The notes: generated from the sequence alone by a model not told the origin. Shown: positions 9,516-18,162, counted from the first letter of the stretch. The stretch is 64,000 nucleotides of DNA from Oscillatoriales cyanobacterium SM2_2_1 (GCA_012031145.1 JAAUUH010000003.1:1-64000), one strand, 5' to 3'. Numbers and translations are program-made.

Positions 9516-10280
9516 ATGATGCGATTGGTTGCGCCATCGACCGGTGGGAATCCTCCTGTCACACCCACCCTCGGCAAAGTTTATGGCATCGGTGTAGGCA
9601 ATGGCGATCCAGAGCAATTAACCATTCGCGGCTATCGCGTCCTGCGCCAAGCGGATGTGCTGGCTTTTCCGGCGGGGCCGAAGGGGCAGCCGGGAATCGC
9701 CCAAGCTATGCTGCGCCTCTATGGGCAATCCCACCAAGAACTTTTACCTTTGCAATTGCCCCTGGCGGCGGATCATGGGGTTCTACGGGCGGCTTGGCAA
9801 ACGGCGGTGATCAACATGTTGCCCTACGTGCGGGCGGGCAAAACCTTGGCCTTTATGGCAGAGGGCGACTTGGGGCTATACAGCTCCTTTGCCTTCATCA
9901 TGCATGGGCTGAAGGAACGCCATCCCGATCTGGTGGTGGAGATGGTTCCAGGTGTCAGCTCGGCGATCGCGGCGGCCGCAAGACTGGGTATCCCCCTAAC
10001 GACTGGTGCGGATCGGCTGATCATCCTGCCCCAGTTGCGCTCCTTGGAAGAGTTGGCAGCGGCCCTCGATTGGGCGGAAGTCGTGGTGTTGCTGGATGTG
10101 GCACCCGTCTACCGTGAGGTTTGGGAACTGTTGGCTGAAAAGGGGTTGCTGTCTTTGAGCCAAGTGATTGCTTGGAATGCCGTTGCCCACCACCGCGTCT
10201 GGAGTGACCTGACTTTTTATGCCCAATTGAACCTACCGCGGCAGTCCTTACTTTGGGTGCGGCGATCGCTCACGACCTAG
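9516..10280 (+). CDS. cobI: Precorrin-2 C20-methyltransferase
   Basis: 254 residues with tetrapyrrole methylase landmarks: GKVYGIGVGNGDPEQLTIRG (SAM-binding loop), ADVLAFPAGPKG, GKTLAFMAEGDLGLYSSFAF and MVPGVSSAIAAAARLGIPL. The GVGNGDPEQLT and FPAG blocks are typical of CobI/CbiL, which adds the C20 methyl group in corrin ring formation for cobalamin. It is not in a cob cluster, which is common in cyanobacteria. Two adjacent ATGs (9516, 9519) are possible starts. Its last 33 bp overlap the convergent ABC permease gene. Confidence 0.85.
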   Translation: MMRLVAPSTGGNPPVTPTLGKVYGIGVGNGDPEQLTIRGYRVLRQADVLAFPAGPKGQPGIAQAMLRLYGQSHQELLPLQLPLAADHGVLRAAWQTAVINMLPYVRAGKTLAFMAEGDLGLYSSFAFIMHGLKERHPDLVVEMVPGVSSAIAAAARLGIPLTTGADRLIILPQLRSLEELAAALDWAEVVVLLDVAPVYREVWELLAEKGLLSLSQVIAWNAVAHHRVWSDLTFYAQLNLPRQSLLWVRRSLTT

Positions 10281-11096
10281 TTGGTACAGTCCTAGGGTCA
10301 GCCCTAAAATCACGCCCATCAGCACCACGCCCATGGCTGAGGCGTAGCCCATATCCAGTTCGGTAAAGCCCTTTTCAAAGAGGTAATACACGACCGTTTT
10401 GCTGCTGTTGGCCGGCCCACCCTGGGTGAGCAGGTAAACTTCCTCAAAGATCTTCATACTCGCGATCGCCGAAACTGTGAGCACTAGCACCATGTAGGGT
10501 CGCATCAGGGGTAGGGTAATCCACCAGTGCCGCTCCCAACCGGTCACGCCATCTAGGGCCGCCGCTTCATAGAGCTCCGCAGGAATGGATTGCAACCCCG
10601 CCAGATAGATGGTCATGTAATAGCCCAACCCACGCCAGATCACCACCACGGCGATCGCCGGCAGCACCCATCGCTGATCCGTTAGCCAGGGCAGGGATGT
10701 TCCCAGCAACCGGTTCAGCAGTCCCGACTCGCTATACACCCATTTCCAGGCGATCGCAGCTACCACCACCGACACCAGCACCGGCACGTAATAGATCGCC
10801 CGCCATAGGGTCATCAGTCCCCTAGCCCGATTGACCAAAATCGCTAACCCCAGGGGTAAAAGCACCAAGGGTGGCACGATCCATAATGTCAACTGCATAG
10901 TTGTGCCAAGGGTTTGCCAGAAAGCGCGATCGCCCCAAAGCCGTCCATAATTGCTCCAGCCCCGCCACTGGAGTGGTGAAACCAGATCGTATTCGGCAAA
11001 GCTATAGGCCACCGCCTGGGCAATGGGCAACCCCGTCGTCACCAATAGGAGGGCGATCGAGGGCAATAAAAAAAGATAGGGAACCCAGACCCTCAT
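10248..11096 (-). CDS. ABC sugar-type transporter permease (MalF/UgpA-like)
   Basis: 282 residues with about six membrane segments (first at LFLLPSIALLLVTTGLPIA) and the EAA loop EAAALDGVTGWERHWWITLP, which docks the ATPase. This is one of the two permeases expected of a carbohydrate-type ABC importer. No MalG-type partner or ATPase is adjacent. Its ATG overlaps the stop of the PrxQ gene by 4 bp, so the two are probably co-translated. The solute-binding lipoprotein at 11725 is divergent and could serve the same transporter, but it resembles polyamine-type binding proteins more than sugar ones. The substrate is unknown. Confidence 0.85.
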   Translation of the reverse strand: MRVWVPYLFLLPSIALLLVTTGLPIAQAVAYSFAEYDLVSPLQWRGWSNYGRLWGDRAFWQTLGTTMQLTLWIVPPLVLLPLGLAILVNRARGLMTLWRAIYYVPVLVSVVVAAIAWKWVYSESGLLNRLLGTSLPWLTDQRWVLPAIAVVVIWRGLGYYMTIYLAGLQSIPAELYEAAALDGVTGWERHWWITLPLMRPYMVLVLTVSAIASMKIFEEVYLLTQGGPANSSKTVVYYLFEKGFTELDMGYASAMGVVLMGVILGLTLGLYQLGRERSPHPK

Positions 11097-11623
11097 GCCC
11101 GCTGGAGTGCATCCAATACTTCAAGAACTTCTTGGCTATGGGTCGCAGGCAACACCCGCTGAAAACGCGCCCGAATCAATCCCTGCGGATCGATTACAAA
11201 GGTGTGTCGCTGGGAAATAAACCCCAACCATGAACCATACTGCCGACTCACCGCACCCTCCTCATCAGCCAATAGGGGAAACTGCAGCCCCTCGGCATCA
11301 CAAAACTGGCGATGGGAATCCACTGAATCCACACTCACCCCTAAAATCTGCACATGGCGAGACCGATACTGAGATAAATCCCGTTGAAATCGCTGCGCTT
11401 CCAAAGTGCACCCCGATGTAAAGTCCTGGGGATAGAAATACAGCACCACCCACTGCCCCCGATAATCCTGGAGGGAGACTTTTCCCGATCCCGTATTGGT
11501 CGGCAACGTAAATTCTGGAGCCGCCTGTCCCACTTCCGGCATCAGGGACGCCCCCGCTGAAGCTATGGTTCCACAATTCCAAAACATCGCGACTGCCAAC
11601 ATTACCGCCAACAATTGCTTCAT
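11093..11623 (-). CDS. Peroxiredoxin Q/BCP-type, exported
   Basis: Starting at the ATG at 11623 (MKQLLAVMLAVAMFW) the protein has a clear signal peptide, so it probably acts in the lumen or periplasm. An in-frame ATG at 11638 is the alternative. The thioredoxin-like peroxidase domain follows: APEFTLPTNTGSGKVSLQDY, VLYFYPQDFTSGCTLEAQ with the peroxidatic Cys, and HTFVIDPQGLIRA. Most PrxQ proteins have a resolving Cys five residues after the first (GCTxExC); here that position is Gln-Arg. A further Cys occurs in HRQFCDAEGL. It reduces peroxides using thioredoxin or similar donors. It is translationally coupled to the downstream permease. Confidence 0.85.
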   Translation of the reverse strand: MKQLLAVMLAVAMFWNCGTIASAGASLMPEVGQAAPEFTLPTNTGSGKVSLQDYRGQWVVLYFYPQDFTSGCTLEAQRFQRDLSQYRSRHVQILGVSVDSVDSHRQFCDAEGLQFPLLADEEGAVSRQYGSWLGFISQRHTFVIDPQGLIRARFQRVLPATHSQEVLEVLDALQRA

Positions 11624-11724
11624 GCCCAACGCTCCCATCCTTTGAATTCCAGTGTACCTTCGAGTCTGCCGCTTTCCCAAAATCAGTGTGATAAGCTCAT
11701 GAAGCATACAAGAACTCTAAAGCC

Positions 11725-12771
11725 TTGACCATTACACGGCGAACACTCCTTTGGGGCAGCGCAATCGCTCTTACTGGCTGCCGGGCCTTTGCTCCAGAAA
11801 TAGACTTCCGTATTGCGGGATTATCGGGGGCCTTACCAAATCAGGTGATTGATCGCTTTCGCAACGAATTCCACCGGCCAACCGAACTAAAACCCGCCAA
11901 TACCCCAGTTGAATTATGGCGATGGTTGCAATCCCCACCAGTACCGGCTGCCGATGTAGTGAGCCTCGGTGACGGTTGGTTAGCCTCAGCCCGCACCCAG
12001 GGTCAAATTCAGCCCCTGCCCGATCGCTGGCAGGAGTTAATTCCCCAGTTCGCCGAGTTGCCCATCTTCTGGCAAAATCAAGGGCTTGGCGGTGGCTGGG
12101 GGATACCCTATCGCTGGGGCAGCACGGCGATCGCCTACCGCACGAACCTGATTTCCCCACCGATTCGTAGATGGGAAGACCTGTGGCGACCGGAACTCAA
12201 ACACCGCCTTAGCTTGCCCGACGACCCCCGCGAGGTCATAGGACTGGTTCTCAAGACCTTAGGACAGAGCTACAACCATCCCGATCCTGAACAAGTTCCC
12301 GGATTGATGTCGCGCCTCAAATCCTTACACCAACAGGTGCTGCTTTACAGTTCCGATGCCTACGCCGCTCCATTTTTGTCTGAAAACACTTGGGTGGCCG
12401 TTGGCTGGACTACCGACCTACTCCCCCTCGTAGAGCGATATCCCAATGTAGCTGTGACCATTCCTGAAGAGGGCACAGCACTCTGGTATGACCTATGGGT
12501 GCTCCCCCGGATTCAACGACAATTAGAACTAGCCTGCCGCTGGATGAACTTTTGTCTGACCCCTGCAATTGCCGGACAAATTAGCACCTACACCGCTGCG
12601 ACTAGCCCCCTTTCCCGCGATCGCCTGGGACTTGCCGAACCTACGCTGCGAGAACAGGAAAAGTTCTTCCCCGACGCTATTTTTGAGAACAGTGAAACTC
12701 TCTCTCCTTTGAGCGATCGTCAAACCCTAAAGTATGAAAAGCTGTGGCAGTCCATGCGCCTCTCTCCTTAG
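11725..12771 (+). CDS. ABC transporter substrate-binding lipoprotein (PotD/spermidine-type)
   Basis: 348 residues. The N-terminus RRTLLWGSAIALTGC combines a twin-arginine-like signal with a lipobox Cys. The remainder reads as a periplasmic extracellular solute-binding protein: ADVVSLGDGWLASA, GGWGIPYRWGSTAIAYRTN, RRWEDLWRPELKHRLSLPDD and TWVAVGWTTDLLPL. The WGIPY...WGSTAIAY and WEDLW pattern is typical of PotD-like polyamine or related binding proteins. The start is a TTG at 11725, about 100 bp from the divergent PrxQ start. The ligand is not predictable. Confidence 0.75.
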   Translation: MTITRRTLLWGSAIALTGCRAFAPEIDFRIAGLSGALPNQVIDRFRNEFHRPTELKPANTPVELWRWLQSPPVPAADVVSLGDGWLASARTQGQIQPLPDRWQELIPQFAELPIFWQNQGLGGGWGIPYRWGSTAIAYRTNLISPPIRRWEDLWRPELKHRLSLPDDPREVIGLVLKTLGQSYNHPDPEQVPGLMSRLKSLHQQVLLYSSDAYAAPFLSENTWVAVGWTTDLLPLVERYPNVAVTIPEEGTALWYDLWVLPRIQRQLELACRWMNFCLTPAIAGQISTYTAATSPLSRDRLGLAEPTLREQEKFFPDAIFENSETLSPLSDRQTLKYEKLWQSMRLSP

Positions 12772-12828
12772 TCGGGAATCAATTCCTACCCTTTTTCTGT
12801 CCTTCAAAAGCATGTTATATTACGACTA

Positions 12829-12920
12829 GCTCGGATCTATGCGATCGCAACGCCCGAACCGTGTCAGGGCTGGAAGGCAGCAGCACTAAGGGATGCTTGA
12901 GATAGGCGTAGCCTCCGGGC
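12829..12920 (+). ncRNA. ffs: Signal recognition particle RNA (small bacterial type)
   Basis: Contains the universal SRP helix 8 region: CCGTGTCAGGGCTGGAAGGC followed by AGCAGCACTAAGGG. Flanking arms pair with each other (GCTCGGA at 12829 with TCCGGGC ending 12920). A TATATT box about 10 bp upstream (near 12816) is a plausible -10 element. The RNA binds Ffh and targets nascent membrane proteins. Confidence 0.93.
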
Positions 12921-13115
12921 TTTAATTTTCACGATTTCAAATTGTCCGGTCAATTAATTTGCATTAAATCTCACTTTTTTATCTGAGATGCAAAGCAAGA
13001 AGCAAAATTTTACACAGTTTCATGGTTCATTCCCTCCTCAATGAGACGTTAAATTCTCTGCAGTGATTTGCAGACGTAACCAAACACTCGTCTTTTCACT
13101 AAAGCTAAATGAATC

Positions 13116-13155
13116 GATTCTTTGAGCCAGATATTGATTCTTTGAGCCAGATATA
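13116..13155. repeat. 20-bp direct tandem repeat (two units)
   Basis: GATTCTTTGAGCCAGATATT is followed immediately by GATTCTTTGAGCCAGATATA. Two units only; no wider array is visible. Confidence 0.85.
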
Positions 13156-13668
13156 ATAGAGGATTTACCACCTCCCACATCACTTCCTAGGATTGTAAGA
13201 GATAGCAAGGGTGAGTATTAAGCGTCAGTTACTATTCTGAATGATTGAAGCCGAATACTTTTTTTCGCCCATTTAGATCGTCTTCAGCACATTCAGGCAT
13301 CCCATGGAACTGATCGGAGATGTACCTGAAATTAGACAAACTGATAACTAGAAGCCTGAATAGAGTAGAAGTTTCAATTTCAATAGCATGAATTACGAAT
13401 TTGATTTCATAGCTAATGGCAATCCTAGTCTTTTATGACAATAAATTGTTAGATAAACAGGATGCTTGCACTGTGAATCAAGTCGCTGCTCTTAAAGCCT
13501 CTTGTATGGTCGAGTAAACAGTCTCATGCCTGAATTCAATAGTTCTGGAATGAATCCCGATGATGCCAAGCAGGGAGCTCAACCTTAGAGACCCGCTCAC
13601 AAATTAAAGGCACTGATTGCTCAAACGTTTCGCAGATTGTCTGGGAGTTCAACTCATCAGCTACAACT

Positions 13669-13782
13669 TATAGCTATATTCGGGTAGGTTCGGATATCGA
13701 AAGAAAAGGGGGGTGGGGGCTGCGCCCCCAGCTAGGGGTTTTACCCTGAACCCCGTCCTAACCAAGTTATTTACAGCTATAG
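13669..13782 (+). repeat. MITE-like element, copy 2
   Basis: Same layout as the 3932-4047 copy: TATAGCTATATTCGGGTAGG at the left end, a central GGGGGCTGCGCCCCC palindrome, GGGGTTTTACCCTGAACCCC, and AAGTTATTTACAGCTATAG at the right end. It is opposite in orientation to copy 1 and somewhat shorter. It lies in non-coding DNA. Confidence 0.7.
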
Positions 13783-13887
13783 TATCTTTCCTCGTGTCCT
13801 TCGCCTAATTTCGCCCTAGAGTTTGGGAGCAGGAGTCGGTGCAATGCACTAGGTTTGGTTTTGGGCCATCAAAGCAAGGGAATCTTC

Positions 13888-15230
13888 CTAGGATAGGCAG
13901 GCGAAAAGGCGGGGTAAAAATTTCTGGATCGTGGCTGGGGCATCGCCCCGGAAAATATGGGGATAGTGCCCCTTGGGAACTTTTCGAGCAGGGGGGGGTA
14001 CCTGCTGCCACTCTAGGGCATTGTAAAAACCGAGAAATTGGGGAACAGATTTAGGGGCTAGGTTTCGATAGATTTGCTGTTGTGCAGACCAGCCATATTG
14101 CTGACCACTAGCATCCTGCCACAGGGTATCGAGTGTCCGAACCGTGGCGCAGATTTGGGGATTCCATTGATCGAGGTAGAACATGCGATCTTGGGTGGTG
14201 GGCTGACCCATCCTTTGGAAGAGAATGGCTTGGGTTTCGGCTTCGGCTTTGTCCCATTCTTTTCTATCTAGCAGATGTCGCAGATGGCTTAGGCGATTGG
14301 ATGGTTCCATACCCAAAAGCTGTCGTCCGAACTGATAGGCTGGGTCAATGGCCAGGGCGATACAGGTGAGTAGTCCCAATCCGCCTAGGATGACTGTGGG
14401 GAGTGATCGCCACGTCACTCGCTGACGCAGAGCTTGCTGCACTTGGAGGACATTGGCATAGCGATGGTTTAGGTCGAGGGAGACCATGCGATCTAGAATC
14501 TTTTCCAGATGCGATCGCGTTTTTTGAGATAGTGCTTCCATTGCAGGTGTCCGGCGGAAGTGCGGGTCAGTTGATTGGGGGGCATCCCGGTGAGGGCCTG
14601 AACGATGACCATGCCGAGGGCATAGAGGTCACTGCTGTAGGTGGCGCGACCGACTTCCTGTTCTTTAGCCATATAGCCAACGGTGCCGATCGCCATGGGC
14701 AGTTCCCGAGAGCTGGGGTAGTGCTGCACGGTGCCGAAGTCAATCAACATCACCGCGCCATCGCGATGGCGGCGCATGAGGTTAGCTGGTTTGATATCGC
14801 GGTGGATTAACTGGGCGTTGTGAACGACTTCAAGGGCAATCAGCACATCTTCAAGGAGGGCGATCGCCTTTACATGGGGCATTGGCCGACCGATGGGCAG
14901 TTCCATGAGCAAAGAGTGGCCATCAATCCACTCTTGAACGAGGAATAGCTCCTGATGTTCTTGGAAGTACGCCAAAAGCTGGGGGATACGGTCGTGGGTT
15001 CCCAACTCTTGGAGCGCCTCCGCTTCGGACTGAAACATCTCTTGGGCCGTCAAAGCCGCCCGTTCACTATCCTGAATGGGACAGAGGTGCTTTACCACGC
15101 AGGTGGGCGTGCCAGGGAGGCGAGTGTCGATCGCGAGATAGGTCTGGGAAAAGCCGCCCGCCGCTAATTTGTCCAGAATGAAGTAGCGGCCATCCAGGGT
15201 AGTTCCGATCAGGCTATTCGCGGTTAACAT
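13888..15230 (-). CDS. Serine/threonine protein kinase with C-terminal GUN4-like domain (frameshifted)
   Basis: The upstream frame (15230-14493) is a Hanks-type kinase: DGRYFILDKLAAGGFSQTYL (P-loop), CVVKHL (Lys), HRDIKPANLM (catalytic loop), LIDFGTVQHY (DFG) and GTVGYMAKEQEVGRATYSSD. The downstream frame (14541-13888) continues the kinase C-lobe, a membrane segment (TVILGGLGLLTCIALAI) and a GUN4-like region (HLRHLLDRKEWDKAEAETQ, LDTLWQDASGQQYGWSAQQQ). One extra T in the T6 run at 14520-14525 joins them. GUN4 domains bind porphyrins, and the kinase would sense or signal tetrapyrrole or redox state, which is inference. It is last in the ftrC operon, and its start overlaps the LapA-like stop. 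The GUN4 match is weaker than in the second copy at 25.1 kb. Confidence 0.8.
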
Positions 15231-15540
15231 ACCTCAGCTCAATAATGTCATCTTCATCCTCCTCGCCCTCATCATAGTCCTCATCGTCAGACTCTGGATC
15301 ATCCTCCAGCTCATCATCAAAAGCCCCGGCGAGAGACGTCAGACGGTTCACGACCCCCAGTACCAACGCGCTTACGGCCCATGCCGCCGCACCGCCACTG
15401 ACCGTGGCAGCAATGCAGGCAGCCCCAAGGGGTAATGGCACACTAATCACCCCCAAAAACCTGATCTGCACCACCGGATCGCTGTTCTGCACTATCAGTA
15501 GGGTTCCGAAGGCCAGTAGCGTCGCCCAATAGATGCGCAC
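15214..15540 (-). CDS. Small membrane protein, LapA/DUF1049-like, acidic tail
   Basis: About 109 residues from a GTG at 15540, chosen because translation from there begins directly with VRIYWATLLAFGTLLIVQNS, a LapA-type first membrane helix with the QNS motif. Upstream residues in the frame overlap the NTF2-like gene. A second hydrophobic segment (PLGAACIAATVSGGAAAW) follows. The C-terminus is extremely acidic (DDELEDDPESDDEDYDEGEE), an unusual cytosolic tail. The gene lies between the NTF2-like gene and the kinase, with short or overlapping junctions, so the three are likely one transcript. The function is unknown. Confidence 0.65.
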   Translation of the reverse strand: MRIYWATLLAFGTLLIVQNSDPVVQIRFLGVISVPLPLGAACIAATVSGGAAAWAVSALVLGVVNRLTSLAGAFDDELEDDPESDDEDYDEGEEDEDDIIELRYVNRE

Positions 15541-15547
15541 GTCTGCC

Positions 15548-15982
15548 CTAGGACTTAATCTGGGCAAGCATGGTTTGGGGCTCCCAGTAGGCGCGAATCT
15601 CCTGAATTTTTGGCGTGGCATCGATGACAAATAAATCGATGCCTTCAAACTTCGTGGTTTTCCCCCCATGGGTGTGACCGGTGGCCGACCACTTCACGGC
15701 CACTTCCCCATTGGGGGCGATCGCTACAAAGGTTTCATAGATTTCGAGCTGGGCAAATAATCCTTTCATCGCCGTAAAGGATTCGGCCATGGCGGATTTA
15801 CCCTGGGTGGTTTTTACACCAACGGGGTCATGGTTTACCACATCCTCGGTGAGGGCATTGAGATATTCAGAGTCATCAAGGGCGCGGATGGCAGCAAAAT
15901 AGTTGGCAATCAATTGGGCGATCGCATCAGTTGATGGAGCAATAGATTGCGCATTAGTTAAATCGGTGGATTTAGCTGTCAT
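15548..15982 (-). CDS. NTF2/SnoaL-like fold protein
   Basis: About 144 residues from the ATG at 15982; a TTG six bases upstream is also possible. The ATG lies inside the end of ftrC. The pattern ANYFAAIRALDDSEYLNALT, HDPVGVKTTQGKSAMAES and GHTHGGKTTKFEGIDLF is that of SnoaL-like/NTF2-like proteins, which form a cone-shaped ligand pocket used by isomerases, hydrolases and carriers. Its substrate is unknown. The 11-bp overlap with ftrC suggests translational coupling with thioredoxin-reductase supply. Confidence 0.75.
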   Translation of the reverse strand: MTAKSTDLTNAQSIAPSTDAIAQLIANYFAAIRALDDSEYLNALTEDVVNHDPVGVKTTQGKSAMAESFTAMKGLFAQLEIYETFVAIAPNGEVAVKWSATGHTHGGKTTKFEGIDLFVIDATPKIQEIRAYWEPQTMLAQIKS

Positions 15983-16331
15983 AGTCAACGGCTACCTCTG
16001 CTAGTTCTTGGGCTGTGCCGACAAAGGGATTGTCCGAGGTCAAAAATAATAAACAGTGGCATTCCTTCCGCTCACGCATCGGCACACAGGGACAGTTCCA
16101 ATAAGTGTTTTTAACTTCTGCCTCCTTGTCCTCGTAGAAGCGGCAGGGACACAGGGGCGCACCTAACTCTTCTTTATGTTTAGCCAGCCCTTCAATCACA
16201 GCCGTGGTAATGCTGGGGTCGCTGCAAAAAAAAGTGTCGGTTCGCTTAGCGTAGGTTTCGGCAAATTTACGCATAGCTTCAAAATTCTTTACAGAGGCCT
16301 TATTTTTTCCGCGATTATCGTCTTGATTCAT
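15972..16331 (-). CDS. ftrC: Ferredoxin-thioredoxin reductase, catalytic chain
   Basis: 119 residues, the usual size. The Fe-S/disulfide cysteines are all present: FFCSDPS, LCPCRFYEDKEAEVKN, WNCPCVPMRERKECHCLLFL. The enzyme passes electrons from photosystem-I-reduced ferredoxin to thioredoxin through a 4Fe-4S cluster and an adjacent disulfide. The variable-chain gene (ftrV) is not in the window. It is the first gene of a minus-strand set with an NTF2-like protein, a LapA-like protein and a kinase. Confidence 0.95.
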   Translation of the reverse strand: MNQDDNRGKNKASVKNFEAMRKFAETYAKRTDTFFCSDPSITTAVIEGLAKHKEELGAPLCPCRFYEDKEAEVKNTYWNCPCVPMRERKECHCLLFLTSDNPFVGTAQELAEVAVDYDS

Positions 16332-16445
16332 TGCATTTTGACGTTTTTCCTAATAATGTACACCACTTTAATCGGCATTTTAGGGAACTCTATGGGCCAC
16401 AGTGATTCGGAGAATTTGCTAGGGTGTAAGCAAAACATCAAAAAA

Positions 16446-17124
16446 ATGAATTTGACAAAAATAACGTTATGGACAGGCGTTTTGGGTGTGGTGCTGCTTT
16501 GGACAGGGGACCTCACTGCCCAGGAGGCACCCAAGGTGGGAACGCCCCGATCGCTCCCTTTGCTCCAGACCCGGGCCCGTCCACCGCTGGCTAGTGAAAA
16601 TCTCTACATGGGCATGACCGAGACCGATTTTTTTGCCTATGCTCGCGAGCACAACTGGGCAGCGGTCACCTCGAAATTTGTGTCCACCCATGGATTGCAC
16701 CGATTGCAGCCGGGGGGGGGAGGGGTTGTACACCCTTAACGCAGAGTTGGTCTATGCCAAAGGGTTTGTGGCGGATGTGTATTTTAGTGACCGTCGGTTG
16801 GTGGGACTGCGGTTGGTGGCTGATTCACGCGATCGCCCCCTCAGCCTTCCCAATCTGTTTCGCCTGGCCCAAGCATGGTTTCCCGATCAGATGCTCAGTG
16901 TGATCTATCAAGTTTTGCCCGATGACCCCCAAAGAATTGTGGTGGATTCCCTCATTGGCACCATTCCCGATGTCTTCCGACGGGAATTGGGGCGCGCCGC
17001 TTTACCTTTTTGTCGGGCAGTGGTGTTTTCCCGGGCGATCGCCTCTACACCCCTAACAACCTGCCCCCAGCATCGCTTATCGTCGGTATTTTTCGATAAC
17101 CTAGGTCTTAATAAAAGTTCCTAA
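16446..17124 (+). CDS. Exported protein of unknown function (frameshifted)
   Basis: Starts at the ATG at 16446 with a signal peptide ([20 protein letters not shown], cut near LTAQ-EA). The first frame runs to [20 protein letters not shown] and [11 protein letters not shown], then hits a G9 run at 16712-16720 and terminates at 16739. Removing one G lets it continue as [20 protein letters not shown] and [15 protein letters not shown] second probable indel is a missing G in the G4 run at 16989-16992. The corrected frame would read [20 protein letters not shown] and end at 17099, which reads more naturally than the uncorrected tail to 17124. I do not recognise the family. Confidence 0.6.
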
Positions 17125-17147
17125 ACATTTTTACCCTTCCCCCTGCC

Positions 17148-18159
17148 ATGACCCAAAAGCGTGTTCTCTCTGGGGTGCAGCCCACTGGTAATCTGCACAT
17201 CGGCAATTATTTTGGCTCCATCCGCAACTGGGTCGAACTGCAGAGCACCTATGAGAACTTTTTTTTGTGTGGTGGATCTCCATGCGATCACTATTCCCCA
17301 CGACCCGGCCAACTTGGCCTACCATACCCGCAACACTGCAGCGCTCTATTTGGCCTGTGGCATCGACCCGCAGCGCTCGACGGTCTTTGTCCAATCCCAT
17401 GTATCGGCCCATAGCGAACTGGCGTGGCTCCTTAACTGCATCACCCCCCTCAATTGGCTGGAACGCATGATCCAATTTAAGGAAAAGGCGATCAAGCAAG
17501 GGGAGCAGGTCAGTGCTGGGTTGCTAGACTATCCCGTGTTGATGGCAGCGGATATTTTGCTGTATCAAGCGGATTTGGTTCCCGTGGGCGAAGACCAGAA
17601 GCAGCACCTGGAGCTAACCCGCGACATTGCCATTCGGGTTAATGACCAGTTTGGTTCCCCAGAGCAGCCGGTCTTTCGGATGCCAGAACCATTGATCCGT
17701 ACCCAGGGAGCCCGGGTCATGAGCCTGGCCGATGGGAGTAAGAAAATGTCCAAGTCCGATCCTTCGGAATTGAGCCGGATTGAACTGTTGGATAGCCCGG
17801 AGGAAATTCAGAAAAAAATTAAGCGCTGCAAGACCGATGCCGGGCGTGAACTGGTGTTTGATGATCCCGATCGCCCCGAATGCCACAATTTGATGACCCT
17901 ATACCAATTGTTTAGCGGTCAATCCAAGGAAGCAGTCCAGAAGGAGTGCGCTAACCTGCGGGGCTGGGGCGACTTTAAGAACCTCTTGACCGAAGCTGCG
18001 ATCGCCCATTTGGCCCCCATTCAAGCCAGATATCGGGAAGTCACCGCCGAACCTCGCTATCTGGAGGAACAGTTGCACTCAGGACGGGAGCGAGCCACGG
18101 TGATCGCCGAGAACACCCTCAAACACTGTCAACATGCCCTCGGCTTCCTAGGGCGATAG
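17148..18159 (+). CDS. trpS: Tryptophanyl-tRNA synthetase (frameshifted)
   Basis: The first frame begins [20 protein letters not shown], with the HIGN signature of class I synthetases, and breaks at a T8 run (17259-17266). The second frame continues [16 protein letters not shown], then [34 protein letters not shown] and [16 protein letters not shown] (KMSKS loop) to 18159. With one T removed the protein is complete at about 336 residues, the normal TrpRS length. The enzyme charges tRNA-Trp and is normally essential, which argues that the indel is a sequencing error. It is convergent with nrtD. Confidence 0.93.
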
Positions 18160-18162
18160 CAA

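Larger units (their letters stand above)
12921..13887. other. Intergenic region with repeats, no gene
   Basis: Nearly 1 kb without a convincing reading frame. It holds the 20-bp tandem duplication at 13116-13155 and MITE-like copy 2 at 13669-13782. AT-rich stretches and the absence of HIP1 octamers here resemble the 1-5 kb region rather than the coding backbone. Confidence 0.6.

Noticed and set aside
9503-10117. 204-codon plus-strand ORF overlapping cobI in another frame
   Set aside because: Its translation has no family pattern, whereas the overlapping frame is clearly CobI.
14520-14525. Programmed -1 frameshift in the first kinase gene
   Set aside because: The codons around the A-run are CTC AAA AAA CGC, so the run is not in the phase of an A-AAA-AAG-type slippery heptamer, and similar indels occur in unrelated genes. 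A single-base error is simpler.
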